Numbered from the stretch's first letter, positions 42,947 through 51,756 are shown. The stretch: DNA of 64,000 nt from Changshengia sp963803165 (GCA_963803165.1 CAWDLK010000001.1:248001-312000), one strand, 5' to 3'. Made by a program: numbers and translations. The notes: generated from the sequence alone by a model not told the origin.

Positions 42947-44133
42947 GCCCGGGCGCCCCCTCACCGGCGCCGCCCGGCGCCGGGCTGTCCAGCCTGCGCC
43001 TCTTCAACTTCCGCAACTACGAGGAGCTGAGCCTCGACCTGGGACCCGGTCTCAACTTCTTCGTGGGCGAGAACGCCCAGGGCAAGACCAACCTCCTCGA
43101 GGCGGTCGCCACCCTCCTGCTCACCCGGTCGCCCCGTGCCGGCACCGCGGCGGAGCTGCTCCGCTGGGGGGCGGACGAGGCCGCCGTCGACGCCGTGATG
43201 GTGCGCGCGACGCTCGCCGAGTCGCTGACGCTGCGCCTCCGCCGCATCCACGACGCCGAGCTCGACGGCGAGCTCGAGGCCCGACCCCGGATCTCGCGGG
43301 TGACCTCCCGCGACGGCCACCCCATCTCCCCCCGCGACCTCCTCGGTCGCTGGCCGGTGGTGCTCTTCTGGCCCGACGACCTGCAGCTCGTGAAGTCCGG
43401 ACCCGAGGCGCGCCGCCGCCTGCTCGACGTGCTGGTGTCGCAGCTCGACCGCGCCGCCGCGGACGAGCTGGTCCGCTACCGGCGCGTGCTGGAGCAGCGC
43501 AACTCCCTGCTCCGGCGGCTGCACGCCGAGGGAGGCCCCCCCGCCGACCACCTGCGGCCGTTCGACGATGCCCTGGTGCTGCACGGCGCCGGCGTCCAGC
43601 TGGCCCGGGCCGGGCTGGTCCGCGAGCTGGCGCCCCTGGCGGCGTCCGCGCACGCCGAGATCAGCGACTCCGCCGAGTCGCTGGAGCTCCGCTACCTGCC
43701 GCAGTCGGGCCAGCCGAGCGAGGATCGGGAGATCCTGGTGGCCGCGCTGCGCCGGGCGCTGGGGCGCGCCCACGCGGAGGAGCTGGCCCGCGGGACGACG
43801 GTGGTGGGCCCCCACCGCGACGATCTCGAGTTCCTCCTCAACGGCCGGCCGGCGCGATCCACCGCCTCTCAGGGACAGCAACGGAGCACGGTCCTCGCCA
43901 CCAAGATCGCGGAGGTCCGGCTCGTCTCCGCCCGCTCCGAGCGCATGCCCCTGCTCCTCCTCGACGACGTGCTCAGCGAGCTCGACCCCTCCCGCCGGGA
44001 GCGCCTCCTCGGCGCAGTGTCCGGTCGAGGGGACTCGCCCCAGACGCTGGTGACCAGCAGCGAGGAGACGGCGGTCGGAGCCCATCCGGCGCGGCGCTTC
44101 CTGGTGCAGCGCGGCAGCGTGGTGGCACGATGA
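42943..44133 (+). CDS. recF: DNA replication and repair protein RecF
   Basis: The 396-residue SMC-like ATPase binds gapped DNA and helps load RecA. Seen are FRNYEELSLDLGPGLNFFVGENAQGKTNLLEAV (Walker A), a central coiled-coil arm, VGPHRDDLEFLLNG and the signature plus Walker B (STASQGQQRSTVL, LLLLDDVLSELDPSRR). It starts with a GTG overlapping the glycosyltransferase stop and ends overlapping dciA (ATGA). It runs toward dnaN instead of following it. Confidence 0.93.
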   Translation: MSPGAPSPAPPGAGLSSLRLFNFRNYEELSLDLGPGLNFFVGENAQGKTNLLEAVATLLLTRSPRAGTAAELLRWGADEAAVDAVMVRATLAESLTLRLRRIHDAELDGELEARPRISRVTSRDGHPISPRDLLGRWPVVLFWPDDLQLVKSGPEARRRLLDVLVSQLDRAAADELVRYRRVLEQRNSLLRRLHAEGGPPADHLRPFDDALVLHGAGVQLARAGLVRELAPLAASAHAEISDSAESLELRYLPQSGQPSEDREILVAALRRALGRAHAEELARGTTVVGPHRDDLEFLLNGRPARSTASQGQQRSTVLATKIAEVRLVSARSERMPLLLLDDVLSELDPSRRERLLGAVSGRGDSPQTLVTSSEETAVGAHPARRFLVQRGSVVAR

Positions 44134-44462
44134 GCGCCCGCGAGGATCCCCCGCGCCGTCCGGAGGCGGAGCCCGGGCCGCTTCACATCGCCGACGTGCT
44201 GGGGCCCGCGCTCCGCCGCCTCGGGGTGCAGCGGGAGGTGCGTGAGGTGCAGCTCCGCGAGGCCTTCGCCGAGGTGGTCGGCCCCGCGGTGGCGCCGCTC
44301 TGTGCCGCGCTCTCCCTGCAGCGGGGAACGGTGCTGGTCGCCACCCGCAGCGGCGCTCTGGCTCAGCAGCTGCAGCTGGAGATGCCGGCCATCGTGCGCG
44401 CCCTCAACTCCCGCCTCGGGGTGGAGGAGGTCAAGAGGCTCCGCTTCACCGCGATGAGCTGA
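44130..44462 (+). CDS. dciA: DUF721 protein, DciA-like replicative helicase loader
   Basis: The 110-residue protein has the DUF721 fold: LHIADVLGPALRRLGVQREVREVQLREAFAEVVGPAVA, then GTVLVATRSGALAQQLQLEMPAIVRALNSRLG. DciA loads the replicative helicase DnaB in bacteria lacking DnaC or DnaI. Its place beside recF is the normal one. It overlaps recF by four bases, and only three bases separate its stop from the stop of dnaN on the other strand. Confidence 0.85.
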   Translation: MSAREDPPRRPEAEPGPLHIADVLGPALRRLGVQREVREVQLREAFAEVVGPAVAPLCAALSLQRGTVLVATRSGALAQQLQLEMPAIVRALNSRLGVEEVKRLRFTAMS

Positions 44463-44465
44463 GCG

Positions 44466-45623
44466 TCAGGGGACGCGCACCGGCATGATGACGCAGAGGT
44501 AGTCGTCGCGGCCCTGAGCGCGCACCACCGCGGGCTGCAGGGGTCCGTTGAGGGACAGCTCCACGTCGTCGCCGTCGATCGCCTGCAGGGCGTCGAGGAG
44601 GTAGCGCGCGTTGAAGGCGACCTGCACCTCCTCACCGTCCACCTTGGCGGGGAGCGGGGCATCGTGGTCGCCCACCTCGGCCGCCTGGGCCAGCAGCTCG
44701 AGCTCCCCCTGGCCGGCGCGCAGGCGCACCGGGTTGGAGGCATCGCGGGCGAGGACCGCGGCCGTCCTCGCGCTGTGCAGCAGGAGCGCGGTGGGAAGCA
44801 CGACGGTGGTCGTCGAGTGGGCCGGGATGACCTGCGTGTAGTTGGGGTAGTTGCCCTCGATGAGCCGCGAGGAGATCTCCATGTCCCGGAGCGTGAAGAA
44901 GACCTGGTTGCGCGCATCGCTGAAGGCGACGCCCACCCGCGGCCGGCTGGGATTGATGGCCCGTGCCAGCTCTCCCAGGTGCCGGGCGGGGACGATGACC
45001 GTGCCACTCACCACGCCCTCGGTGAGGACCTGCGCCTCGAGGTTCTTCACCGCGAGGCGATGCCGGTCGGTGGCGACCAGGGTCAGCTTGGAGCCCTCGA
45101 CGTGCAGGAGCACGCCCGTCAGCACCGGTGTCTGCTCATCCCCGGATGCGGCGACCGCCGTCTGGGTGATCGCCTGCTGCAGCGACGCCGCGTCGACCTC
45201 GAAGGCAGGCGAGGTCTCACGGGCGGGGAGCGGGGGAAACTCGACGGCGTCGATGCCGTGAAGGTTGGCCTTTTGCACCCCCGCGGTGATCCGCAGCATC
45301 TGGGTGCGCTCCTCCACCTCGAGCGTGCATGCGGTCTCGTCGAGAGATGCCACGTACTCGGCGAGAAGGCGCGCGGGGACGGTCACCCGCCCCTCCTCGT
45401 GAACGGTCGCGGGCACCAGGGCGCTGATGGTCAGGTCGAGGTTGGTCGCGGTGATGCGCAGCCCCTCGCTCTCGGTCTCCAGGAGCACGTTGCTGAGGAC
45501 GGGGAGCGTGGAGCGGGGCGAGACCGCCCGCGAGACCAGCCCCAGGGAGGAACTGAGCGCGGAGGGGGCCACCGTGCACCTGAGGGCGGAGCGGGTACCG
45601 ACGCCAGTGGGCCAGTTGTTCAC
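44466..45623 (-). CDS. dnaN: DNA polymerase III beta sliding clamp
   Basis: The 385-residue protein has the three repeated clamp domains. Typical blocks are STLPVLSNVLLETESEGLRITATNLDL, TGVLLHVEGSKLTLVATDRHRLAVK and RYLLDALQAIDGDDVELSLNGPLQPAVV, ending in YLCVIMPVRV. It forms the ring that holds polymerase on DNA. The GTG at 45623 has AAGGAG ten bases upstream and a weak TACACT -10 about 30 bases further. It lies downstream of dnaA on the same strand, 299 bp apart, and converges on dciA. Confidence 0.95.
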   Translation of the reverse strand: MNNWPTGVGTRSALRCTVAPSALSSSLGLVSRAVSPRSTLPVLSNVLLETESEGLRITATNLDLTISALVPATVHEEGRVTVPARLLAEYVASLDETACTLEVEERTQMLRITAGVQKANLHGIDAVEFPPLPARETSPAFEVDAASLQQAITQTAVAASGDEQTPVLTGVLLHVEGSKLTLVATDRHRLAVKNLEAQVLTEGVVSGTVIVPARHLGELARAINPSRPRVGVAFSDARNQVFFTLRDMEISSRLIEGNYPNYTQVIPAHSTTTVVLPTALLLHSARTAAVLARDASNPVRLRAGQGELELLAQAAEVGDHDAPLPAKVDGEEVQVAFNARYLLDALQAIDGDDVELSLNGPLQPAVVRAQGRDDYLCVIMPVRVP

Positions 45624-45922
45624 CGGAGGGGAACTCCTTGGGTGGTGTCAGTGTAGAGATAAGAGGTGATTAATAGGGGTGGGTAAACGGGGGATAAGTC
45701 GGGGTTTCGAATACGCGGCCCTGGGGAGAAGTGGAGAGGGCCTGGGGAGGGAGATGGGGGGTACGTGGGGGTTTTCCCCAGCGGGAGGGAGGCTCGGGGG
45801 TTTGCCACACCGTCCGGGGCGGGAGTCCACAGGCCTCCTCCGCGGGGTGGGGTCGGGGGGAGGCGTGAGGCGGGGCGATGGCGAGGCCTGGGAGTTGTGG
45901 CGGGTGTGGGCTGTTGATGGCG
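45624..45922. other. dnaN-dnaA intergenic region with degenerate DnaA-box-like sequences
   Basis: This stretch of 299 bp has no gene. It is strongly G-skewed on the + strand, with repeated G-runs and a few loose DnaA-box matches with two mismatches each (for example TTTTCCCCA at about 45772 and GGGGGATAA at about 45690). It carries the dnaN leader. In Actinobacteria oriC often sits here, but the boxes are poorer than those on the other side of dnaA. Confidence 0.4.
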
Positions 45923-47326
45923 TCAACCATGGGCGTGCAGGCGCTGGCGGAGCAGGCGGATGTCGCTCTGCAGGCGGGCGTCCTCGAGGAGGAGCTCGGT
46001 GATCTTGTCGATGGCATGGAGCGCGGTGGTGTGATCGCGGCCGCCGAAGGCGTCGCCGATGACGGGAAGCGACGAGTCCGTCTCCTCACGGATGAGGTAC
46101 ATGGCGACCTGGCGGGGAAAGACGATGTGCTTGTCGCGACGCTTGCTCTTCATCTCCTCGACGGTGATGCCGTAGTACTCGGCAACCGTCTCCTGGAGGA
46201 AGGGGATGCTGAGCGGCTGAGCGTCGGCCACCGGGATGATGTCACTGAGGATGCGCTGTGCCATCTCGAGGGTGATGGCGTGGCCGTTGATCGACGCGTG
46301 CGCGAGCACGCGGATGAGGGCGCCCTCGAGCTCGCGGATGTTCTTCTGGATGCGGTGCGCGATGAAGCTGCAGACCTCGTCGGGGACGAGGCGGCTGTGC
46401 GGACCCAGCTTGGTCTTGAGGATGGCGAGCCGGGTCTCGACGTCGGGGGGCTGGATGTCCGCCATCAGGCCGCCCTCGAAGCGGCTGCGGAGGCGGTCCT
46501 CGAGGGTGGGGATGTCCTTCGGGGGGCGGTCGCTGCTCACCACGATCTGCTTCTGGATCTCGTGGAGGGCGTTGAAGGTGTGGAAGAACTCCTCCTGGGT
46601 CCGATCCTTGCCGGCGAGGAACTGGATGTCGTCGATGAGGAGGACGTCAACGGTCCGATAGCGGTGCCGGAAGTCGTTGGTCTTGTTCTCCTGGATGGCC
46701 GAGATCATCTCGTTGGTGAACTTCTCGGAGGTGATGTAGGCGACCTTCGGGGGGCGGCGGTGGCCTTCGCGGACGGCATGGCCGATGGCGTGCATCAGAT
46801 GCGTCTTGCCCAGGCCCACGCCTCCGTAGAGGAAGAGTGGGTTGTAGGCCTTCCCGGGGGCGTCGGCGACGGCGCGGCAGGCGGCGTGGGCGAAGCGTGA
46901 CGAGTTCCCGACCACGAAGCTGGAGAAGGTGAAGTTCGGATTGAGCCGGGACTCACCGGTGAGGGCGAGGTCGGTCTCCGGGGCGAGGTCGGAATCGGTG
47001 AGCGGGGCCGGCTCGTCGCGGGGCGGGCTGGCCATCGGGTCGACCGTGACCTCCACCTCGCAGTCGTGGCCGAGGAGGCCGGAGATGACCTCCTGGATGA
47101 CCGAGACGAAGCGCTCGGAGACCCAGTCACGGGCCAGCCGGGTGGGGACGCCGATGAGGAAGTGCTGGCCGTCGGTCTCCACCAGGGTGGCGGTGGCCAG
47201 CCAGGTCTCGTAGCTGGGCCGGGCCAGCTGGAAGCGCAGTTCCTCTTGGGCGGAGGTCCAGAGCTGCTGGGCTGAGCTTCGATCGGTGGCGGTCGGGATG
47301 AGGCCGTCCTCGGCCCCGATCGTCAA
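45923..47326 (-). CDS. dnaA: Chromosomal replication initiator DnaA
   Basis: The 467-residue protein has domain I (LWTSAQEELRFQLARPSYETWL), a short acidic domain II, an AAA+ domain III with Walker A GGVGLGKTHLMHAIGH and Walker B VLLIDDIQFLAGK, and DNA-binding domain IV (VFPRQVAMYLIREETDSSLPVIGDAFGGRDHTTALHAIDKI), including the DnaA signature. It melts oriC and loads the helicase. The start is a TTG at 47326 with GAGGTG six bases upstream. Confidence 0.96.
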   Translation of the reverse strand: MTIGAEDGLIPTATDRSSAQQLWTSAQEELRFQLARPSYETWLATATLVETDGQHFLIGVPTRLARDWVSERFVSVIQEVISGLLGHDCEVEVTVDPMASPPRDEPAPLTDSDLAPETDLALTGESRLNPNFTFSSFVVGNSSRFAHAACRAVADAPGKAYNPLFLYGGVGLGKTHLMHAIGHAVREGHRRPPKVAYITSEKFTNEMISAIQENKTNDFRHRYRTVDVLLIDDIQFLAGKDRTQEEFFHTFNALHEIQKQIVVSSDRPPKDIPTLEDRLRSRFEGGLMADIQPPDVETRLAILKTKLGPHSRLVPDEVCSFIAHRIQKNIRELEGALIRVLAHASINGHAITLEMAQRILSDIIPVADAQPLSIPFLQETVAEYYGITVEEMKSKRRDKHIVFPRQVAMYLIREETDSSLPVIGDAFGGRDHTTALHAIDKITELLLEDARLQSDIRLLRQRLHAHG

Positions 47327-47703
47327 GCTCGCACCTCACGCCGCCCATGCGCCGAAGCCACAGCCCAACCTCCGCCTACCCGGCCAAACTTGTCCACAGG
47401 ATGTGAACAGGAGTGGATAAACTTCGACGCCGCTGCCGGACGGGCCTGTCAACGTTAGCTGGGTCGACTGCGGGATACGCGTCCCGCCGGAGCAGAGGTC
47501 AGTCTAGCAACGGCGAGGTCGGTCGACAACCGGGACGAGCCGGGGTGTGGGCGTTCTGAGAAAACGTCCGTTCTAAGGGTTCTGTGGGCCGGTGCCAGAC
47601 GGTGGGGTGCCGCGAATATACTGGCGGGAACACCCCGTCCGGGCGGGGCGCTCCGTGGCGTCCCCGGACGTGATTCCCGAGGCCTCACGGCAGGAGAGTT
47701 GCG
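47327..47703. other. Probable oriC in the dnaA-rpmH intergenic region
   Basis: This 377-bp gap separates the divergent dnaA and rpmH genes. It has two good DnaA boxes: TTGTCCACA at 47390-47398 (the favoured Actinobacterial form) and TTATCCACT on the minus strand at 47412-47420. A looser CTGTTCACA lies between them on the minus strand (47402-47410). The short spacing and the neighbourhood fit a replication origin or a dnaA autoregulatory site. No strongly AT-rich unwinding element is obvious by eye. Confidence 0.6.
47617..47622 (+). promoter_or_regulatory. Candidate -10 of the rpmH-rnpA-yidD-yidC-jag operon
   Basis: TATACT at 47617-47622 with a poor -35 (TGCCAG, 18 nt upstream). Transcription would start near 47629 and give a leader of about 75 nt. 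Confidence 0.45.
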
Positions 47704-47850
47704 ATCAAGCGAACGTTTCAACCCAAGAAGGCATACCGCCGCAAGACCCACGGGTTCCGGGTCCGGATGTCGACGCCGGGGGGTCGCAACGTGCTGAAGG
47801 CGCGCCGCCTCAAGGGCCGGAAGCGCCTCACCCCGACCGGCCCGCGCTGA
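47704..47850 (+). CDS. rpmH: 50S ribosomal protein L34, apparently starting at ATC
   Basis: The 48-residue product is a complete L34: KRTFQPKKAYRRKTHGFRVRM then GGRNVLKARRLKGRKRL. The codon that should start it is ATC, and no ATG, GTG or TTG lies in frame between it and an upstream TGA 27 bases earlier. AGGAG sits seven bases before the ATC, the ideal distance, so this is clearly the initiation site. Either this essential gene uses a rare AUC start, or the assembly has C for G here. It is the first gene of the rpmH-rnpA-yidD-yidC-jag chain. Confidence 0.9.
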   Translation: MKRTFQPKKAYRRKTHGFRVRMSTPGGRNVLKARRLKGRKRLTPTGPR

Positions 47851-47864
47851 CGGGAGGGGGCACT

Positions 47865-48203
47865 CTTGGTGGGCGTGGGCGCTTCGCCCGGGTGCGGGCC
47901 TGGAGGTGCGCTGGCCGGGCCGGGGCGGTGCGGGTCCAGGCGGCACCCAACGGCCACGGCGAGCTGCGGCTGGGCCTCTCGGTCCCGGGGATGGCGAGCG
48001 CGGTCGACCGCAACCGCGTCCGGCGGCGGCTGCGCGAGGCGGCCCGGGTGCTCGGCGAGCCCGGGGGCTTCGACCTGGTCGTGAGCACCGACGCCACCGC
48101 CCTGAGGGTCCCCTTCGAGCTGCTCCGCGAGCAGGTGCGGGTGGCGGCCCTGTCCGCGATGGCGCGGGCTCGGGCGGCGCGGGACCCGGGAGAGCGGGCA
48201 TGA
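47865..48203 (+). CDS. rnpA: Ribonuclease P protein component, start codon unclear
   Basis: RnpA is the protein subunit of RNase P, which trims tRNA 5' ends. The frame contains the expected GRGRFARVRAWRCAGR, the RNP signature AVDRNRVRRRLREAARV, and FDLVVSTDATAL. There is no canonical start before the conserved Phe: the first in-frame GTG (47892) would cut it off. A TTG at 47866 with GGGAGGGGG seven bases upstream fits well but is one base out of frame. A one-base indel between 47866 and 47883, or a non-standard start, must be assumed; the coordinate given is the first plausible codon of homology. Confidence 0.8.
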   Translation, partial: LGGRGRFARVRAWRCAGRAGAVRVQAAPNGHGELRLGLSVPGMASAVDRNRVRRRLREAARVLGEPGGFDLVVSTDATALRVPFELLREQVRVAALSAMARARAARDPGERA

Positions 48204-48487
48204 CCTGGGCCAGCCTCTGGTTCATCCGCGTCTACCAGCACACCCTCGGCCCGGTGTTCGGAGCCATGAGCAGCTGCCGGTACGAGCCGACCTGCTCCCG
48301 GTACACGGCCCAGGCGATCCAGCGGTTCGGACCCCGCCGGGGATGGTGGCTGGGGATCCGCAGGATCTCGCGCTGCCACCCCTACTACCCGGGCGGCCTG
48401 GACCCCGTGCCCGAGCGGTACGCGACCTGGCGGGAGGCTCGCCGGACCCGCCGCGCGGCCCGCCTCGCCCAGCGGAGCTCGGTGTGA
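48200..48487 (+). CDS. yidD: Membrane protein insertion efficiency factor YidD
   Basis: The 95-residue protein carries the YidD signature nearly in full: RVYQHTLGPVFG, then CRYEPTCSRYTAQAIQRFG, then RRISRCHPYYPGGLDPVP, including the conserved cysteines. It assists YidC in inserting membrane proteins. It overlaps rnpA (ATGA) and yidC (GTGA), the standard order. The C-terminal 25 residues are arginine-rich. Confidence 0.93.
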   Translation: MTWASLWFIRVYQHTLGPVFGAMSSCRYEPTCSRYTAQAIQRFGPRRGWWLGIRRISRCHPYYPGGLDPVPERYATWREARRTRRAARLAQRSSV

Positions 48488-49641
48488 TCGCCGCGCACCT
48501 GCTGGCCACCACCCCCCATGCGCTCGGTGCCGCCGACCTCAACCCGGTCGACTACATCGCCTTCCTGATCAGCGCCCTTCGCTATCCGGTCGGGTGGATC
48601 CTCGAGCAGCTGAGCCTCGCCTTCAACAGCGTCGGGCCGCTGCGGGCGATCGGCCCGTTCGGGCTCGCGGTGGTGGTGACCACCCTGATCATCCGCGCCC
48701 TCCTCTTCCCCATCATGGGCTGGAACCTGCGCACCCAGCGGCGCATCCAGCGCGAGCAGCGGCAGGTGGCCCCCCAGCTCAACGAGATCCGGAAGCGGTA
48801 CAAGGGCCAGACCCGCAAGATCTCCGAGGAGTCGCAGAAGGTCTACGCCGAGCACGGGATCAGCCCGTTCAGCTCGATGTCGGGGTGCCTCCCCCTCCTC
48901 GTCCAGCTGCCGGTGCTCTACGGGCTGTACTGGGGGATCCGGGACGTCATCGGCATGGACGCCAAGGGGTCGTCGTCGGTGACCTTCGACATCCTGCCGC
49001 ACGGTTTCGACCTCGGCTTCCTCTGGATCCACAACGTGGCCCAGACCATCGGCCAGGCGCTGGGGAGCGCCACCACCAGCGTGCAGAACGGCTGCTCCGT
49101 GACGGCGGTCCACTGCAGCACCGATTGGGCGCGGCTCTTCAGCCATCCGACCAACCTGGCCCTGCTGATCTTCCCGATCCTGACCGGACTCGCCTACTTC
49201 ATCCAGTCCAAGATGACCATGCAGCCGACGCGGTCCGACATGAGCGACATGGAGCGCCAGATGGCCTCCTCGATGCGGACGGTCGTCTACTTCATGCCGC
49301 TGATGAGCGTTCTCTTCGGCTTCATCTGGCCCCAGGGCCTCACCCTCTACTGGATGACCGCGGCCCTCGTGATGGTGGGCCAGCAGTACCAGCTGATGGG
49401 CTGGGGCTCGCTCCGGGTGCCGGGCTGGCTGCCGGGCGCGGGCCGGGTGACGCCGCTCTCCTACACGAGCGGCGACTTCACGGCGGCGGCCCCCGGGCGA
49501 GGCGGTGGTGCGTCCGCGCCCATGTCGTCCAACGGGGCGAGGCGGGCCGGCCGCGGCGCTCCGGTGGCGGTGGCGCCGGCGGGCCCGGGCCGGGGACGCA
49601 CCCCGTCCAGGGCTCAGAAGAAGGCACGGCGACGGCGCTGA
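48484..49641 (+). CDS. yidC: Membrane protein insertase YidC
   Basis: The 385-residue protein is a YidC/Oxa1 insertase of the short type found in Gram-positive-like bacteria. It has a membrane helix early on, the core GLAVVVTTLIIRALLFPIMGWNLRTQRRIQ, the cytoplasmic hairpin LNEIRKRYKGQTRKISEESQKVYAEHGISPFSSMSGCLPLLVQLPVLYGLYW, and three further helices. The last 60 residues are basic and disordered, as in YidC proteins that bind ribosomes. The GTG overlaps the yidD stop. Confidence 0.93.
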   Translation: MIAAHLLATTPHALGAADLNPVDYIAFLISALRYPVGWILEQLSLAFNSVGPLRAIGPFGLAVVVTTLIIRALLFPIMGWNLRTQRRIQREQRQVAPQLNEIRKRYKGQTRKISEESQKVYAEHGISPFSSMSGCLPLLVQLPVLYGLYWGIRDVIGMDAKGSSSVTFDILPHGFDLGFLWIHNVAQTIGQALGSATTSVQNGCSVTAVHCSTDWARLFSHPTNLALLIFPILTGLAYFIQSKMTMQPTRSDMSDMERQMASSMRTVVYFMPLMSVLFGFIWPQGLTLYWMTAALVMVGQQYQLMGWGSLRVPGWLPGAGRVTPLSYTSGDFTAAAPGRGGGASAPMSSNGARRAGRGAPVAVAPAGPGRGRTPSRAQKKARRRR

Positions 49642-49667
49642 TGACGGCGCCGGCAGGAGGGTGAACG

Positions 49668-50462
49668 TTGACGGAAGCTGACGCCGCGGTCGTCGAGGCG
49701 GACTGGCCCAGCCTCGAGAAGAGCGGCATGACGGTGGAGGAGGCGATCGCCGCCGCGCTCGCGGAGTTCGGGGTGGGCGCCGACGACGTCGCGGTCGAGG
49801 TGCTCTCCCGACCGGCGCGGGTGCTTCCGGGCGAGAGGGTGTCGGGAGCCGCGGAGGCCCGGGTCCGGGTGTCGAGGCTGGACGAGCACACCGCCCGGGC
49901 GCGGACGACCCTGGCCGAGCTCCTGGAGCGGATGGGGATCCCGGCGCGGATCGCGACCCGCCGCGCCGCCGCCGCGGCCGGCGGCCCACCGGCGCCTCCG
50001 CTGCTCGACATCACGGGCGACGACCTGGGCCTGCTGATCGGCTGGCGGGGGGAGACCCTCCGGGCCCTCCAGACCGTCGTCAACCTGATGATGGGAGACG
50101 GCGAGCCCGGGACGGGACGCCGGGTGATCCTCGACGTGGAGCGCTATCGCGCCCGACGCGAGGAGCAGGTGCGCGAGCTGGCCCTGCGGCTTGCCAACCG
50201 GGTGAAGCGGACCGGCCAGCGCTACACGCTGGACCCGATGCACGCCTACGAGCGCCGCACCATCCACATGACCCTGGCCGACGACGAGGGCGTGCGGACC
50301 GAGAGCACCGGCAAGGAGCCGGCTCGGAGGGTGGTGATCCATGCCACCGGGCCGGCCCAGCCCGATCTTCCCGAGCTGCCGGACCGGATGGGACGCCCGC
50401 CGCAGCGAGGCGGGGGAGCACCGGACGCGAGGCGGGAGCGCCGCCCCTGGCAGCGCGGCTAG
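49668..50462 (+). CDS. jag: RNA-binding protein KhpB (Jag)
   Basis: The 264-residue protein has a Jag-N domain (residues about 10-60, VEEAIAAALAEFGVGADDVAVEVL), a KH domain with the GxxG loop in LLIGWRGETLRALQTVVNLM, and a C-terminal R3H domain (LDPMHAYERRTIHMTLAD). The N-terminal and C-terminal tails are disordered. KhpB binds many transcripts and affects cell shape in Firmicutes. Its place after yidC is the usual one. The TTG at 49668 has GGAGGGTGA upstream. Confidence 0.92.
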   Translation: MTEADAAVVEADWPSLEKSGMTVEEAIAAALAEFGVGADDVAVEVLSRPARVLPGERVSGAAEARVRVSRLDEHTARARTTLAELLERMGIPARIATRRAAAAAGGPPAPPLLDITGDDLGLLIGWRGETLRALQTVVNLMMGDGEPGTGRRVILDVERYRARREEQVRELALRLANRVKRTGQRYTLDPMHAYERRTIHMTLADDEGVRTESTGKEPARRVVIHATGPAQPDLPELPDRMGRPPQRGGGAPDARRERRPWQRG

Positions 50463-50472
50463 ACCGTCGCGG

Positions 50473-51756
50473 GTGAGCGCCATCAGCGAGGCCTACGAGC
50501 TGCACCGGCTCGAGAGCGGTGCTCGGGTGATCGCCGCGCCGATGCGGGAGCGGCGGTCGGCGGCGGTCGCCTTCATGTTCGACGTCGGGTCGCGCCACGA
50601 GGAGCCGGCCAGCGCCGGGCTGAGCCACTTCATCGAGCACGTGGTCTTCAAGGGCGGCGGCGGGTTCTCCACCGCGCGGGCGATCTCCGAGGCCGTCGAG
50701 AGCGTGGGCGGGTCGATCAACGCCGCCACCGACAAGGAGGCGACGGTCTTCTACGCGAAGGTGCCCGCCGAGCACCTGGAGCTCGCCTGCCGGGTGCTGG
50801 GCGGCATGGTCTTCTCCCCCGTCCTGGACCCGGCGGAGGTGGCCAAGGAGCGCCAGGTCGTGATCGAGGAGCTCCGGATGTGCCTGGACAACCCGCAGGA
50901 GCACGTCGGGACGCTCTTCGACGAGGCGATGTACCCCGACCAGCCCCTGGGGTGGGACATCGCCGGCACCGAGGAGACGGTGGGAGGCTTCGACGGCGAC
51001 GCCTGCCGGGGCCACCTCGAGCGTCACTACCGGCCCTCCCGGCTGGTGGTGAGCGTGGCCGGGGGCATCGACCCGGCTCGCGCGGTGGAGATCGTGGAGG
51101 GGTGCGTCGAAGGGCTCGGAGGGGCGGCGGGCGCCGAGCCCGCGCCCGCCGACGAGGGTCGCGGTGGGTCGCTGCGCTTCATCAGGAAGCGCACCGAGCA
51201 GGCCAACGTCATCCTGGGCGGGTACGCCTGCTCCTATGTCGACCCCCGCCGGTCGGCGGTCGACCTGCTCAACGTGGTGCTGGGAGAGGGGATGTCGAGC
51301 CGCCTCTTCCAGGAGCTGCGCGAGGAGCGGGCGCTGGCCTATGACGTGCACTCCTTCGCGGCCAAGCTGCGCGACAGCGGCTGCCTGGGCATCTACCTCG
51401 GCTGCGAGCCCCGCCGCGCCGTCGAGGCGGTGCGTGCGGCGGTGGACGAGCTGGTCCGGCTGGCCACCGACCCGGTGGGCGACGAGGAGCTGCGCCGGGC
51501 CAAGGAGTACGCCAAGGGGCGCCTGCTGCTCCACCTGGAGGGCACCGGGGCGATGAGCAGCTTCCTCGGCCAGCAGGAGCTGCTGACCGGTGAGGTGCTG
51601 GTCGCCGCGGAGGTGATCGCGGCCCTCGAGGCCGTCACCGCGGAGGAGATGCGGGCGATGGCCGAGGGGATCTGCGCGCGGGGGCTGCGCGCGGCCGTGA
51701 TCGGTCCCTTCTCCAAGCCGGAGCGATTCGAGGCCGCCCTGGCCCGGGCGTCGTGA
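50473..51756 (+). CDS. M16-family zinc metallopeptidase
   Basis: The 427-residue protein is an inverzincin: HFIEH (HxxEH) holds the zinc ligands and the catalytic Glu, with the third ligand in the downstream acidic stretch. The C-terminal half is the inactive-type domain. The order is that of bacterial processing-peptidase-like proteins. No signal peptide is visible, so it probably works in the cytoplasm. It follows jag by ten bases and may be part of the same transcript. The GTG at 50473 precedes the conserved domain. Confidence 0.9.
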   Translation: MSAISEAYELHRLESGARVIAAPMRERRSAAVAFMFDVGSRHEEPASAGLSHFIEHVVFKGGGGFSTARAISEAVESVGGSINAATDKEATVFYAKVPAEHLELACRVLGGMVFSPVLDPAEVAKERQVVIEELRMCLDNPQEHVGTLFDEAMYPDQPLGWDIAGTEETVGGFDGDACRGHLERHYRPSRLVVSVAGGIDPARAVEIVEGCVEGLGGAAGAEPAPADEGRGGSLRFIRKRTEQANVILGGYACSYVDPRRSAVDLLNVVLGEGMSSRLFQELREERALAYDVHSFAAKLRDSGCLGIYLGCEPRRAVEAVRAAVDELVRLATDPVGDEELRRAKEYAKGRLLLHLEGTGAMSSFLGQQELLTGEVLVAAEVIAALEAVTAEEMRAMAEGICARGLRAAVIGPFSKPERFEAALARAS

